The translations under genes and the position numbers were made by a program. Below, piece after piece: positions 1 to 6,256 of a DNA stretch of 10,000 nt. The stretch's first letter is position 1. Each line of letters begins with the position of its first letter. Origin of the DNA: Desulfarculus sp. (GTDB lineage Bacteria > Desulfobacterota > Desulfarculia > Desulfarculales > Desulfarculaceae); contig JAIWNN010000105.1 of the NCBI GenBank assembly GCA_020216805.1, positions 1-10,000 on the forward strand, in the 5' to 3' direction. Under the pieces are notes generated by a model. That model saw only the letters and a list, made by a program, of their open reading frames with translations. It was not told where the DNA came from and made no database searches.

Positions 1-520
1 CAGCCTGGGCGGGGCGGTGGCCACCAACGCCGGCGCGGCCGGGGGCAGCCTCTCGGCGGTCCTGGCCGAGGTGGAATTGCTCCTGGCCAACGGCGGGCAG
101 TTCCTGGCCGGCCCCCGCGACCTCAAAGCCGGCTACCGTCGCGGCGGCCTGCCCCGGGGGGCCATCGTCCTGGGCGCACGGCTAAGGCTCACCCCCGACG
201 ATCCCGGGGCGGTGGCCGCGCGCACCCGGGCGGTGCTGGAGCGACGGATGGCCAGCCAGCCCCTGGGCGCGGCCACCGCTGGCTGCGTGTTCAAGAACCC
301 GGCCGGCGACTACGCCGGGCGCCTGATCGAGGCCGCCGGCTGCAAGGGCTGGCGCGAGGGGGGGGCGGTGGTCAGCTTCCGTCACGCCAACTTCATCGAG
401 AACACCGGCGGGGCCACCGCCGCCCAGGTGCTGACCCTGATGGAGCGAGTGCGCCGTCAGGTTCGCGCCGTCAGCGGGGTGGACCTGGAGCCCGAGGTGG
501 AGGTGCTGGGCGATGTTTAG
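1..520 (+). CDS. murB: UDP-N-acetylenolpyruvoylglucosamine reductase, 3' part
   Basis: MurB is a cytoplasmic flavoenzyme that reduces UDP-GlcNAc-enolpyruvate to UDP-MurNAc with NADPH, the second committed step of peptidoglycan precursor synthesis. The gene runs in from the left; the frame starts at base 2 and about 172 residues are visible, ending at TAG 518-520. The first residues, SLGGAVATNAGAAGG, are the end of the FAD-binding domain (family pattern GGAV.xNAGAxGG). The C-terminal substrate domain shows AGCVFKNPAGDYAGRLIEAA, then HANFIENTGGATA, and the terminal LEPEV, whose second Glu corresponds to the catalytic Glu325 of E. coli MurB. The position of the usual catalytic Ser (AGSxFKNP) is Cys here, a variant I recall from other MurB proteins. 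The compact GDYAGRLIEAAG segment fits the shorter type II MurB. It overlaps ftsQ by 8 bases. Confidence 0.97.
   Translation, partial: SLGGAVATNAGAAGGSLSAVLAEVELLLANGGQFLAGPRDLKAGYRRGGLPRGAIVLGARLRLTPDDPGAVAARTRAVLERRMASQPLGAATAGCVFKNPAGDYAGRLIEAAGCKGWREGGAVVSFRHANFIENTGGATAAQVLTLMERVRRQVRAVSGVDLEPEVEVLGDV
499..505 (+). promoter_or_regulatory. Ribosome binding site of ftsQ inside murB
   Basis: GGAGGTG lies 7 bases before the ATG at 513, entirely within the murB reading frame. It selects the overlapping ftsQ start and implies coupled translation of the two genes. Confidence 0.8.
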
Positions 521-1421
521 GCGCAAACGCCGGGACATCTTCCAAACCAGCGGCCGGCTAAGCGTCGGACGCGACCTGAGCTCGCGGCTCATCCACCAGC
601 GGGTGGCCGCCCGCCCCCAGGATGTCCAGCGTCGCAAAGAGTTGGTGCGCCGCGGTCTGGGCCACGGTCTGGGTTTCATGGGCCATGCCCTGGCGCTGGC
701 CGCCTTCATGCTGGGGTCGGGCTTGTTGTTGGTGGGAGGCTACGTGGCCCTGGCCGAGGGCGGGGTTTTCACCGTCCGCCAGGCCGAGGTGCTGGGCACC
801 GACAACCTCAGCCGCCTGGAGATCCTGCGCGCGGCCGGCATCGGCTCGCGCACCAGCCTTCTCAGCCTGCCGGTGGCCCGGGTGCGGGCCAAGGTGGAGG
901 CGGTGCCGTGGGTGGAGTCGGCCACCCTGGAGCGGGTCTGGCCCCACGGGGTGCGCATCGCGGTCAAGGAGCGCCGGCCGGCGATCTTGGCCCTGGTCCA
1001 AGGCGAGCTCTACTACCTGGACCCGGAACTGAAGCCCTTCACCCCGGTCGATCCCGACGCCACCCTGGACCTGCCGGTGCTCTCGGGCCTGGTCAAGGCC
1101 GACCTGTTGCAGCCCGACGACGAGATGCGATCCCTCTTGGCCGGGGTCAAGGAACTGCTGGCCAACCTGCCCCAGGAGGTGGTGGCGGCCGGGGGGCGGC
1201 TGTCGGAGATCCACGTGGACCGGGTCTGGGGCCTGAGCCTGGTGCAGAGCGATCTGATCCCCACCGTGCGCCTGGGGGCGGCGGACTTCATCGCCCGCCT
1301 GCGCCGGCTGGGGCCGGTGGTGGCCGACCTCGACCGTCGTGGCGAGCTCAAGCGAGCGCTGTTGATCGACCTGGGCGACGAGCGCCGGGTGGTGGTGCGG
1401 CTGGGCAAGGAGACGGCATGA
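513..1421 (+). CDS. ftsQ: Cell division protein FtsQ (DivIB family)
   Basis: FtsQ is a bitopic inner-membrane protein that joins the cytoplasmic Z-ring machinery to the periplasmic septal synthesis complex through FtsL/FtsB. The 302-residue product has a strongly basic cytoplasmic N-terminus (residues 1-50, with RRKRR at 3-7), one hydrophobic segment at about 55-80, and a POTRA domain starting at FTVRQAEVLGTDNLS (about 86-158). The POTRA domain includes the typical VPWVESATLERVWPHGVRIAVKE-like stretch, with W at the -VPWV- position, and is followed by the beta-domain. The ATG at 513 lies inside the end of murB and is preceded by GGAGGTG at 499-505, which fixes this start. The stop TGA 1419-1421 overlaps the ftsA ATG as ATGA. 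Sequence conservation of FtsQ is low, so the call rests on architecture, POTRA motif and position between murB and ftsA. Confidence 0.95.
   Translation: MFRRKRRDIFQTSGRLSVGRDLSSRLIHQRVAARPQDVQRRKELVRRGLGHGLGFMGHALALAAFMLGSGLLLVGGYVALAEGGVFTVRQAEVLGTDNLSRLEILRAAGIGSRTSLLSLPVARVRAKVEAVPWVESATLERVWPHGVRIAVKERRPAILALVQGELYYLDPELKPFTPVDPDATLDLPVLSGLVKADLLQPDDEMRSLLAGVKELLANLPQEVVAAGGRLSEIHVDRVWGLSLVQSDLIPTVRLGAADFIARLRRLGPVVADLDRRGELKRALLIDLGDERRVVVRLGKETA
1407..1412 (+). promoter_or_regulatory. Ribosome binding site of ftsA
   Basis: AAGGAG, five bases before the ATG at 1418, lies within the last codons of ftsQ. It decides the ftsA start against the longer in-frame opening that begins at 908. Confidence 0.8.
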
Positions 1422-2641
1422 GCAGGGGCGAGATCATCACCGGCCTGGACATCGGCACCACCAAGATCTGCGCGGTGGTGGGCGAGGTGACCGGACAAGG
1501 GGTGGACATCATCGGCTTGGGCACCCATCCCTCCGAGGGTCTGCGCAAGGGCGTGGTGGTCAACATCGAGACCACGGTGGCCAGCATCAAGAAGGCGGTG
1601 GCCGAGGCCGAGCTGATGAGCGGCTCGGAGATCACCAGCGTCATCACCGGCATCGCCGGTGGCCACATCAAGGGCTTCAACAGCCATGGGGCCATCGCCA
1701 TCCGAGGCCAGGAGATCGGCCCCCGGGAGAAGGAGTTGGTGGTGGAGGCGGCGCGGGCGGTGGCCATCCCCACCGACCGCGAGGTGCTGCACATCCTGCC
1801 CCAGGAGTACATCCTGGACGGCCAGGGCGGCATTCAAGATCCGGTGGGCATGAGCGGGGTGCGCCTGGAGGCCAAGGTCCACATCGTCACCGGCGCGGTG
1901 GCCTCGGCCCACAACCTGATCAAATGCTGCAACCAGGCCGGCCTGGACGTCAGCGACATCGTGCTGCAGTCCCTGGCCAGCGCCGAGGCGGTGTTGAGCC
2001 CGGAGGAGAAAAACCTGGGCACCGCCCTGATCGACTTCGGCGGCGGCACCACCGACCTGGCGATCTTCAGCCAGGAGTCCATCCGCCACACCGCCGGCCT
2101 GGCCCTGGGCGGCACCAATCTGGACACCGACCTGGCGGTGGGCCTGCGCACTCCGCTAAGCGCGGCCGAGGCCATCAAGCGCCGGTACGGCTGCTGCCTG
2201 ACCTCGCTGGTGGGCAAGGACGAGGTGGTCCCGGTGGAGAGCGTGGGCGGTCGCGAGCCCCGGCGGGTCAAGCGCCAGGTGGTGGCCAGCATCCTGGAGC
2301 CCCGGGTGGAGGAGCTGTTGACCCTGCTGCAGGCCGACCTGGTGCAGAGCGGGTTCGCCGGCGAGGTGGTCAGCGGGGTGGTGCTCACCGGCGGATCCTC
2401 GCTCCTGGAGGGCCTGACCGACCTGGCCGAGCAGGTCTTCAACATGCCGGCCCGCCTGGGCTACCCCACCGGGGTCGGCGGCCTGGGCGAGGTGGTCAGC
2501 AACCCCATGTACGCCACCGCCGTGGGCCTGATTCTCTACGGAGTCCGCAACCGGGAGCGGCGCAAGTTCCGCATTCGCGACGCCAACATCTTCAACCGGG
2601 TGGCGGCGCGCATGCGGCGCTGGTTCAGGGAGCTTATTTAG
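1418..2641 (+). CDS. ftsA: Cell division protein FtsA
   Basis: FtsA is the actin-like ATPase that tethers FtsZ filaments to the membrane and recruits later divisome proteins. The product is 407 residues, the usual size. Visible are the phosphate-1 motif LDIGTTK (residues 10-16), the FtsA-specific 1C subdomain region (SEGLRKGVVVNI and following), phosphate-2 IDFGGGTTD (205-213), the adenosine-region motif TGGSSLLEG (324-332), and a C-terminal amphipathic helix (about 390-407, NIFNRVAARMRRWFRELI) that matches the membrane-targeting sequence. The start is the ATG at 1418, overlapping the ftsQ stop by 4 bases, with AAGGAG at 1407-1412 five bases upstream. The same frame stays open back to 908, but that extension is a low-complexity GC-rich read-through of ftsQ and is not part of the protein. 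Confidence 0.99.
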   Translation: MSRGEIITGLDIGTTKICAVVGEVTGQGVDIIGLGTHPSEGLRKGVVVNIETTVASIKKAVAEAELMSGSEITSVITGIAGGHIKGFNSHGAIAIRGQEIGPREKELVVEAARAVAIPTDREVLHILPQEYILDGQGGIQDPVGMSGVRLEAKVHIVTGAVASAHNLIKCCNQAGLDVSDIVLQSLASAEAVLSPEEKNLGTALIDFGGGTTDLAIFSQESIRHTAGLALGGTNLDTDLAVGLRTPLSAAEAIKRRYGCCLTSLVGKDEVVPVESVGGREPRRVKRQVVASILEPRVEELLTLLQADLVQSGFAGEVVSGVVLTGGSSLLEGLTDLAEQVFNMPARLGYPTGVGGLGEVVSNPMYATAVGLILYGVRNRERRKFRIRDANIFNRVAARMRRWFRELI

Positions 2642-2668
2642 CGGGGGGACGCCCCCGTCAAGAATGAG

Positions 2669-2682
2669 GGAGCGCGCGCTCC
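2669..2682. repeat. Perfect 14-base palindrome between ftsA and ftsZ
   Basis: GGAGCGCGCGCTCC reads identically on both strands. It could be a dimeric repressor site or, in RNA, a 5-bp stem with a GCGC loop. It sits about 93 bases upstream of the ftsZ start. High GC makes short palindromes more likely by chance, so function is unproven. Confidence 0.5.
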
Positions 2683-2762
2683 GCTGCCCGGCGGCCGTGG
2701 GTGTCGGCCAAGGGAGGGAGCAGGGAGCGCGGGGTGATTTCGGCAAGCCATGCAGAGTCGTT

Positions 2763-2768
2763 GGAGGG
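2763..2768 (+). promoter_or_regulatory. Ribosome binding site of ftsZ
   Basis: GGAGGG lies six bases before the ATG at 2775. It decides between this start and the in-frame ATG at 2664, which lacks such a site and would add 37 residues unlike any FtsZ N-terminus. Confidence 0.8.
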
Positions 2769-2774
2769 ATCGCC

Positions 2775-3953
2775 ATGTCTTTCGAGATTGAGATGATGGA
2801 CAACCTGGATGTGGGGGCCAAGCTGCGGGTGGTCGGGGTCGGCGGCGGCGGCAACAACGCCCTGAACAACATGATCGAGGCCGGGTTGCGCGGAGTGGAG
2901 TTCATCTGCGCCAACACCGACGTGCAGGCCCTGGAGCGCAGCAAGGCCCGGGTGCAACTGCAACTGGGCCGCAACCTGACCCGGGGCCTGGGCGCGGGCG
3001 CCGATCCGGAGGTGGGCCGCCAGGCCGCCCTGGAGGACCGCGAGAAGATCAAGGAGCTGCTTAGCGGCAGCGACATGGTCTTCGTCACCGCCGGCCTGGG
3101 CGGCGGCACCGGCACCGGCGGCGCGCCGGTGATCGCCGAGGTGGCCAAGGAATTGGGGGCCCTGACCGTGGCCGTGGTGACCAAACCCTTCGAGTTCGAG
3201 GGCAAGCGTCGCATGGCCCAGGCCGAGGAGGGCGTCAACGAGCTGAAGAAGGTGGTGGACACCCTGATCGTGATCCCCAACACCCGCCTGCGTTCGGTGG
3301 CCCCCAAGCACGGCCGCTTCCTGGACATGTTCCGCAAGGCCGACGAGGTCCTGCTCTACGCGGTGCGCGGCATCAGCGACCTGATCGTCACCCCCGGCCT
3401 GGTCAACCTGGACTTCGCCGACGTGCGCACGGTGATGAGCGAGATGGGCGTGGCCCTGATGGGCACCGGCCAGGCCAGCGGCGACAACCGGGCCCAGGAG
3501 GCGGCCAAGCGCGCCATCCACAACGACCTGTTGGAGGACATCAGCATCGACGGCGCCCGCGGCCTGCTGATCAACATCACTGCCAGCAGCGAGGTGACCA
3601 TCGACGAGATCAGCGAGGCCAGCACCTTCATCCAGGAGTCGGCCCACGACGACTGCAACATCATCTGGGGCACCGTCATCGACGACAGCATGGGCGACGA
3701 GATGCGGGTCACCGTCATCGCCACCGGCATCGGCGGCAAGAACCATCCCCAGGAGGTGGTCCGCCCTAAGGTGACGGTGGCCGGCGGGAGAGATCAGGAG
3801 CGCATCGACCCGGCCGCCATCGACCACATCGACCTGCCCCGCTTCGTGCGCTCCACCCCCGCCAGCCGGCCGGTGGCGCCGACGCCGACCAATCGCAGCG
3901 GCAACCTGGCCGATCTGGACGTGCCGACCTTCCTGCGGCGACAGGCGGACTAG
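2775..3953 (+). CDS. ftsZ: Cell division protein FtsZ
   Basis: FtsZ is the tubulin-like GTPase that polymerises into the cytokinetic ring. The 392-residue product has all family landmarks: the glycine loop VVGVGGGGNNA (19-29), ANTD (46-49), the tubulin signature GGGTGTG (109-115), PNTRL, and the T7 synergy loop NLDFADV (211-217), which completes GTP hydrolysis in the next subunit. These are followed by the C-terminal GTPase subdomain ending near residue 321, a short linker of about 60 residues rich in Pro/Arg/Asp, and the conserved C-terminal peptide LDVPTFLRRQAD (381-392), which binds FtsA and other partners. The ATG at 2775 is supported by GGAGGG at 2763-2768. It is the last gene of the + strand cluster and converges with the gene ending at 4195. 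Confidence 0.99.
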   Translation: MSFEIEMMDNLDVGAKLRVVGVGGGGNNALNNMIEAGLRGVEFICANTDVQALERSKARVQLQLGRNLTRGLGAGADPEVGRQAALEDREKIKELLSGSDMVFVTAGLGGGTGTGGAPVIAEVAKELGALTVAVVTKPFEFEGKRRMAQAEEGVNELKKVVDTLIVIPNTRLRSVAPKHGRFLDMFRKADEVLLYAVRGISDLIVTPGLVNLDFADVRTVMSEMGVALMGTGQASGDNRAQEAAKRAIHNDLLEDISIDGARGLLINITASSEVTIDEISEASTFIQESAHDDCNIIWGTVIDDSMGDEMRVTVIATGIGGKNHPQEVVRPKVTVAGGRDQERIDPAAIDHIDLPRFVRSTPASRPVAPTPTNRSGNLADLDVPTFLRRQAD

Positions 3954-4043
3954 GCGGGAGCGACGGTCACGCATGGCATTCCGCGCTCCTTGGCCGCCAC
4001 CGCGGCCGGCGCGGATGGTTTGAACCCAACCCCAACCCCTGTT

Positions 4044-4066
4044 CCCGGATTTGCATGGTGTCCGGG
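4044..4066. repeat. Short inverted repeat downstream of ftsZ
   Basis: CCCGGA (4044-4049) pairs with TCCGGG (4061-4066) across an 11-base loop, about 90 bases after the ftsZ stop. No T-run follows on either strand. It may contribute to 3' end formation together with the stronger stem at 4087-4120. Confidence 0.35.
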
Positions 4067-4086
4067 GAGAGGGAACACCCACCCAA

Positions 4087-4120
4087 GGCCGCCGGGGTCA
4101 CCCTCCAGACCCCGGCGGCC
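4087..4120. terminator. Perfect 13-bp hairpin between convergent genes
   Basis: GGCCGCCGGGGTC (4087-4099) is the exact reverse complement of GACCCCGGCGGCC (4108-4120), with an 8-base loop. It lies between the converging ftsZ and the gene ending at 4195, so one stem could serve both transcripts. No U-tract follows on the + strand, and only two U on the - strand, so it is a GC-rich terminator-like structure and not a textbook intrinsic terminator. Confidence 0.55.
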
Positions 4121-4147
4121 GTCCCGGCCCCGCGGCGGCGGCGATCC

Positions 4148-4161
4148 GGCCGCCGGCGGCC
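4148..4161. repeat. 14-base GC palindrome
   Basis: GGCCGCCGGCGGCC is a perfect palindrome in the same convergent gap, next to other GGC/GCC-rich sequence. It is probably a by-product of composition, and could also extend 3' structure for the - strand gene ending at 4195. Confidence 0.3.
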
Positions 4162-4194
4162 ACCGGTCGCGGCTCCAGTCGCCGGGCTGGCGGG

Positions 4195-5034
4195 TCAGCG
4201 GGGAAAGATGGCCAACGCCGCCAAGAGATTGGCCGGAGGCCAAGGTAGGGGCAGGTCCGGCGATTCGCTGGGTCCGCCAGCCTGCTGATAGCTGATCTCG
4301 CCCACCTGCAGGTCCAATTGGGCCTCGGCCCCGCCGTCCATGCACATCACCTCGCGCAGGCCCAGGTTGCTTTCGCTGACCACCCGGGCCAGTTCGTAGA
4401 GGGTGTGCTTGCCCTCGCTGACCATCACCCAGATCCGGCCTTGGCCGTCCTCGGCCACCAGGGTGCGATGGGCCGCCTTTTGGGAGCGGCGCACCCGGAT
4501 CTGGCCGAAACGATCCAGGAACATCAGCGATTGCGCGGCCTGGCGGTAGGGGTTGTTCTTGGCCTCGAAGGCGGTGTAGTGCAGGTCCACCACCCGGGCG
4601 CGGGGCAGCAGGGGATCGTCGGGCTCGGCCAGGAACAGGGCCTCCAGGTGGTTGACCAGGTTGCCGCGGGTCTTGCCATCCTGGATCAACAGCCCCAGGT
4701 AGGTGCGCTCGGCCGTGAACTGGCCGGCGTTGAAGACGGCCAGGGCTCGGCTGCGTTTGCGCCACTCGGCGGCGCTGTAGCCGTCCTGGCCCTCGGGGGC
4801 CGTCAGGACCCGGAAGCGAAAGCGCTCGGGATCCACCCGCAACACCGCCAGACGGGGACTGCCGGCCCGCAGCGAGGCCTCCACCATGATGAAGCCCAGG
4901 TCCAGGCCGGGCCTGAGCTCTTGCCATCCCGGCTCGCCCGCGACGGTTGCGCCGGGATGGCAGGCCAGCAAGACCCAAACCAGGACCAGGGCCCAGCCGG
5001 CGGGGCGGATCGAAGCATGGCGGTGGTCAGGCAT
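4195..5034 (-). CDS. Exported phosphodiester glycosidase (NAGPA) family protein
   Basis: The 279-residue product starts with a signal-peptide-like segment: hydrophobic core at 12-24 (AGWALVLVWVLLA), then C25. LLAC could be a weak lipobox, and TVA|GEP (30-35) could be a signal peptidase I site. The mature part fits the family typified by the domain of N-acetylglucosamine-1-phosphodiester alpha-N-acetylglucosaminidase: a central FNAGQF (101-106), HRTLVAEDGQGRIWVMVSEG (189-208) and near the end MDGGAEAQLDL (232-242), where the family has the (M/L)DGGgS motif; here Ser is replaced by Ala-Glu. Bacterial members are linked to cleaving sugar phosphodiesters in exopolysaccharides or capsules, but the substrate here is unknown. 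The ATG at 5034 has only a weak purine match upstream. It is on the strand opposite to ftsZ, tail to tail. Confidence 0.87.
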   Translation of the reverse strand: MPDHRHASIRPAGWALVLVWVLLACHPGATVAGEPGWQELRPGLDLGFIMVEASLRAGSPRLAVLRVDPERFRFRVLTAPEGQDGYSAAEWRKRSRALAVFNAGQFTAERTYLGLLIQDGKTRGNLVNHLEALFLAEPDDPLLPRARVVDLHYTAFEAKNNPYRQAAQSLMFLDRFGQIRVRRSQKAAHRTLVAEDGQGRIWVMVSEGKHTLYELARVVSESNLGLREVMCMDGGAEAQLDLQVGEISYQQAGGPSESPDLPLPWPPANLLAALAIFPR

Positions 5035-5070
5035 GATGCAAGTCTAGCCCCCGGCGGTCCGGGAAGCAAG

Positions 5071-5101
5071 CCGGCCGGAGAGGTCATGCCTCTCCGACCG
5101 G
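5071..5101 (-). terminator. Hairpin after the 104-residue protein gene
   Basis: CGGAGAGG (5076-5083) pairs with CCTCTCCG (5089-5096) across a 5-base loop. The outer CCGG (5071-5074) and CCGG (5098-5101) extend the stem. The bases between them (5075/5097) are C-A on the + strand but G-U in - strand RNA, so the full 13-bp stem only forms in the - strand transcript. It begins 23 bases after the stop at 5125 and has only scattered U after it. It also lies just upstream of the gene starting at 5034. Confidence 0.6.
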
Positions 5102-5124
5102 GTTGACGCGGGGAAGACAGGCCC

Positions 5125-5439
5125 TTAGGCCAGGGCGTGCAGGGAGGCGTTGGACGAGGCGCGGCGGCCGCTGGCGCGACGGGTGGCGGGTTGGCGGGCG
5201 GCGCCACCCAGGAGCAGTTGGCGGGCCTCGGCAAAGGAGCGCTGGAAGACCATGTCGAAGACCAGGCGCTCGCGCAGCCCGTCCTGGGGGGCCAGACGCG
5301 AGTGCACGTCATGCTCCAGCCGATCCAACACCTCCGGCGACCAGGACTCGCCTTCGGCCGCCAATTCCGGGGTCAGGGCGACCAGGGATTCGAAGATGAT
5401 CCGGGTCAGGCCGCGTGGATAGCTGTTGGTGGCGCTCAT
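5125..5439 (-). CDS. Hypothetical protein, 104 residues
   Basis: I do not recognise this protein. The chosen ATG at 5439 has a strong ribosome binding site (GGGAGGAG in - strand sense, about 5 bases upstream), which beats the longer open frame reaching 5562. Residues about 8-78 look like a compact helical domain with regular heptad-like spacing of hydrophobics (LTRIIFESLVALTPELA, then EVLDRLEHDVHSRL and LVFDMVFQRSFAEARQLLL). The last 25 residues form a basic Ala/Arg/Ser-rich tail (RQPATRRASGRRASS) that is probably disordered and might bind nucleic acid or membrane. No signal peptide or membrane segment is seen. It stands alone between two hairpins, so it is probably monocistronic. Confidence 0.72.
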   Translation of the reverse strand: MSATNSYPRGLTRIIFESLVALTPELAAEGESWSPEVLDRLEHDVHSRLAPQDGLRERLVFDMVFQRSFAEARQLLLGGAARQPATRRASGRRASSNASLHALA

Positions 5440-5633
5440 GGTCTCCTCCCCGACATTGGTTGACCTGCTTTTATGCAAAACGAGGGCCAAAGGCGTTGGT
5501 GTCTGGGGTTGGGCACGTGATATCAAATAGTTATGCCAAGGCGGCCGCTGCGGCGGCACCAATTGCCGAGGGACGGGTCCGGGGAGGCGGGTGAGCCACT
5601 AGGCAAATTGTTCCGGTTGAATAGGCGGTTATG

Positions 5634-5648
5634 CCCAAGGGCCTTGGG
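5634..5648. repeat. Operator-like dyad CCCAAGG-N-CCTTGGG
   Basis: A perfect 7-base inverted repeat around a single central base (5641), some 195 bases upstream of the gene starting at 5439 and overlapping the second copy of the local near-repeat. It could be a dimer binding site; no regulator is identified. Confidence 0.35.
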
Positions 5649-5719
5649 TCGGGTGTGAAGACGGTTGCGCATGGGGTGCGCAGACCAGGGACCGGATGAC
5701 CGTCAATTCATCGACGAAT

Positions 5720-5751
5720 GGCGGCGGTCGAAGTTGGGTGGGACCGCCGCC
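5720..5751 (-). terminator. Perfect 10-bp hairpin after the cysteine-motif gene
   Basis: GGCGGCGGTC (5720-5729) pairs with GACCGCCGCC (5742-5751) across a 12-base loop. It starts 12 bases past the stop of the - strand gene ending at 5764. In - strand sense it is followed by an AT-richer ATTCGTCGATGAAT, itself nearly palindromic, and not by a U-tract. Position and strength suggest a transcript end. Confidence 0.6.
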
Positions 5752-5763
5752 TGGCGCCAATAA

Positions 5764-6024
5764 TCAGTCGTCGTCCCGGGCCGGAGGGGCCAGGCGGCGG
5801 GTGAAGATAACCCGGAAGCGGGCCGCCAGGTCTGGGTCGGCAAGGCAGGCCGCGCAACCGTCGGCGGTCGCGCAGGCGGTAGGATCCAACGGCTCCAGGT
5901 GGACCTCGAAGCCCAGCTCGCGGTATTCCTCCACCGCCTCGCTGAGACGGGGCTCGTCGGCCGTGAATTGCTTGACCCAGCCCTGGGCCAGGAGCTGGGC
6001 CTGGCGCGCGGCAGCGCAGGACAT
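5764..6024 (-). CDS. Small conserved-looking cysteine-motif protein, 86 residues
   Basis: The product has an N-terminal helix with C3, then a segment TADEPRLSEAVEEYRELGFEVHLEPLD (21-47), and a cysteine cluster C51-x5-C57-x2-C60 followed by RFRVIFTRR (69-77). The order 'YRELGFEV.LEP..P...C..C...(Y/F)RVI(Y/F)TR' resembles small uncharacterised proteins I recall from deltaproteobacteria, but I cannot name a domain. The clustered cysteines could bind a metal ion or form a redox pair. The acidic DDD tail and lack of signal or membrane segments point to the cytoplasm. The ATG at 6024 has no clear Shine-Dalgarno match, so the start is the least certain part. A weak -10-like TAGGAT is seen on the - strand near 6075-6080 but without a good -35. 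Confidence 0.75.
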   Translation of the reverse strand: MSCAAARQAQLLAQGWVKQFTADEPRLSEAVEEYRELGFEVHLEPLDPTACATADGCAACLADPDLAARFRVIFTRRLAPPARDDD

Positions 6025-6206
6025 TGGACGCTCGTCGTTGGGGATCGGGGTGAGGCGATCTCAGGGTCGCCAAGCCTATCCTAACACGGCCAAGGCGGTT
6101 CGCGTCCGCCGCTCCGGCACCCCGGCGGGAGGCCCGGCGGGGGCCCTAGTCGGAGCGGATGACCTCTGGTCGGGGCATCATCCGGGCGGGGTTACGGCAA
6201 TGCCGA

Positions 6207-6234
6207 CCCCGGCGGCCGCCAGGGAGCGCCGGGG
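6207..6234 (-). terminator. Perfect 8-bp hairpin after the GNAT gene
   Basis: CCCCGGCG (6207-6214) pairs with CGCCGGGG (6227-6234) around a 12-base loop, 22 bases beyond the stop of the - strand GNAT gene. No U-tract follows. A second small dyad CGGCA-A-TGCCG lies next to it at about 6195-6205. It probably closes the DUF2080-GNAT transcript. Confidence 0.5.
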
Positions 6235-6256
6235 CGGATGGCGGCCACGGGGCCGG

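Larger units (their letters stand above)
2642..2774 (+). other. ftsA-ftsZ intergenic region with hairpins
   Basis: This 133-base gap contrasts with the overlapping junctions upstream. Immediately after the ftsA stop is a short inverted repeat, CGGGGG / CCCCCG (2642-2647 with 2652-2657, 4-base loop), with no following T-run. Twelve bases on is the palindrome at 2669-2682. A purine-rich tract (about 2710-2735, GGGAGGGAG-like) and the ftsZ ribosome binding site follow. I see no convincing -35/-10 pair, so whether ftsZ has its own promoter here cannot be decided by eye. The gap may serve to set ftsZ expression apart from that of ftsA, as is common in dcw clusters. Confidence 0.5.
5440..5763. other. 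324-base non-coding stretch
   Basis: No gene with plausible codon use is visible here. It includes a locally AT-richer block (about 5460-5535, with TTTTATGCAAAACG and GATATCAAATAG) that probably holds the promoter of the gene starting at 5439, though I cannot pick a convincing -35/-10 pair. It also holds a near-repeat, AATAG(gcg)GTTATGCC(c)AAGG, at about 5526-5541 and 5620-5640, a 15-base dyad CCCAAGG-G-CCTTGGG at 5634-5648, and the hairpin at 5720-5751 described separately. Confidence 0.5.

Noticed and set aside
908..1417. N-terminal extension of FtsA from a GTG/ATG at 908
   Set aside because: It overlaps ftsQ in another frame and is low-complexity; FtsA homology and AAGGAG place the start at 1418.
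2642..2657. Terminator between ftsA and ftsZ
   Set aside because: The stem is only 6 bp with no T-run, and ftsZ is normally expressed in part by read-through from upstream.
2664..2774. Longer FtsZ start at ATG 2664
   Set aside because: The added 37 residues do not resemble FtsZ, the start lies inside the palindromic region, and it lacks a ribosome binding site; 2775 has one.
2658..4082. Long - strand open frame (474 codons) antisense to ftsZ
   Set aside because: It is composition-driven and antisense to one of the most conserved bacterial genes.
5515..5545. Sigma-54 promoter on the - strand (TGGCATAACTATTTG)
   Set aside because: The GG element is present but the GC of the -12 element is missing at the required spacing.
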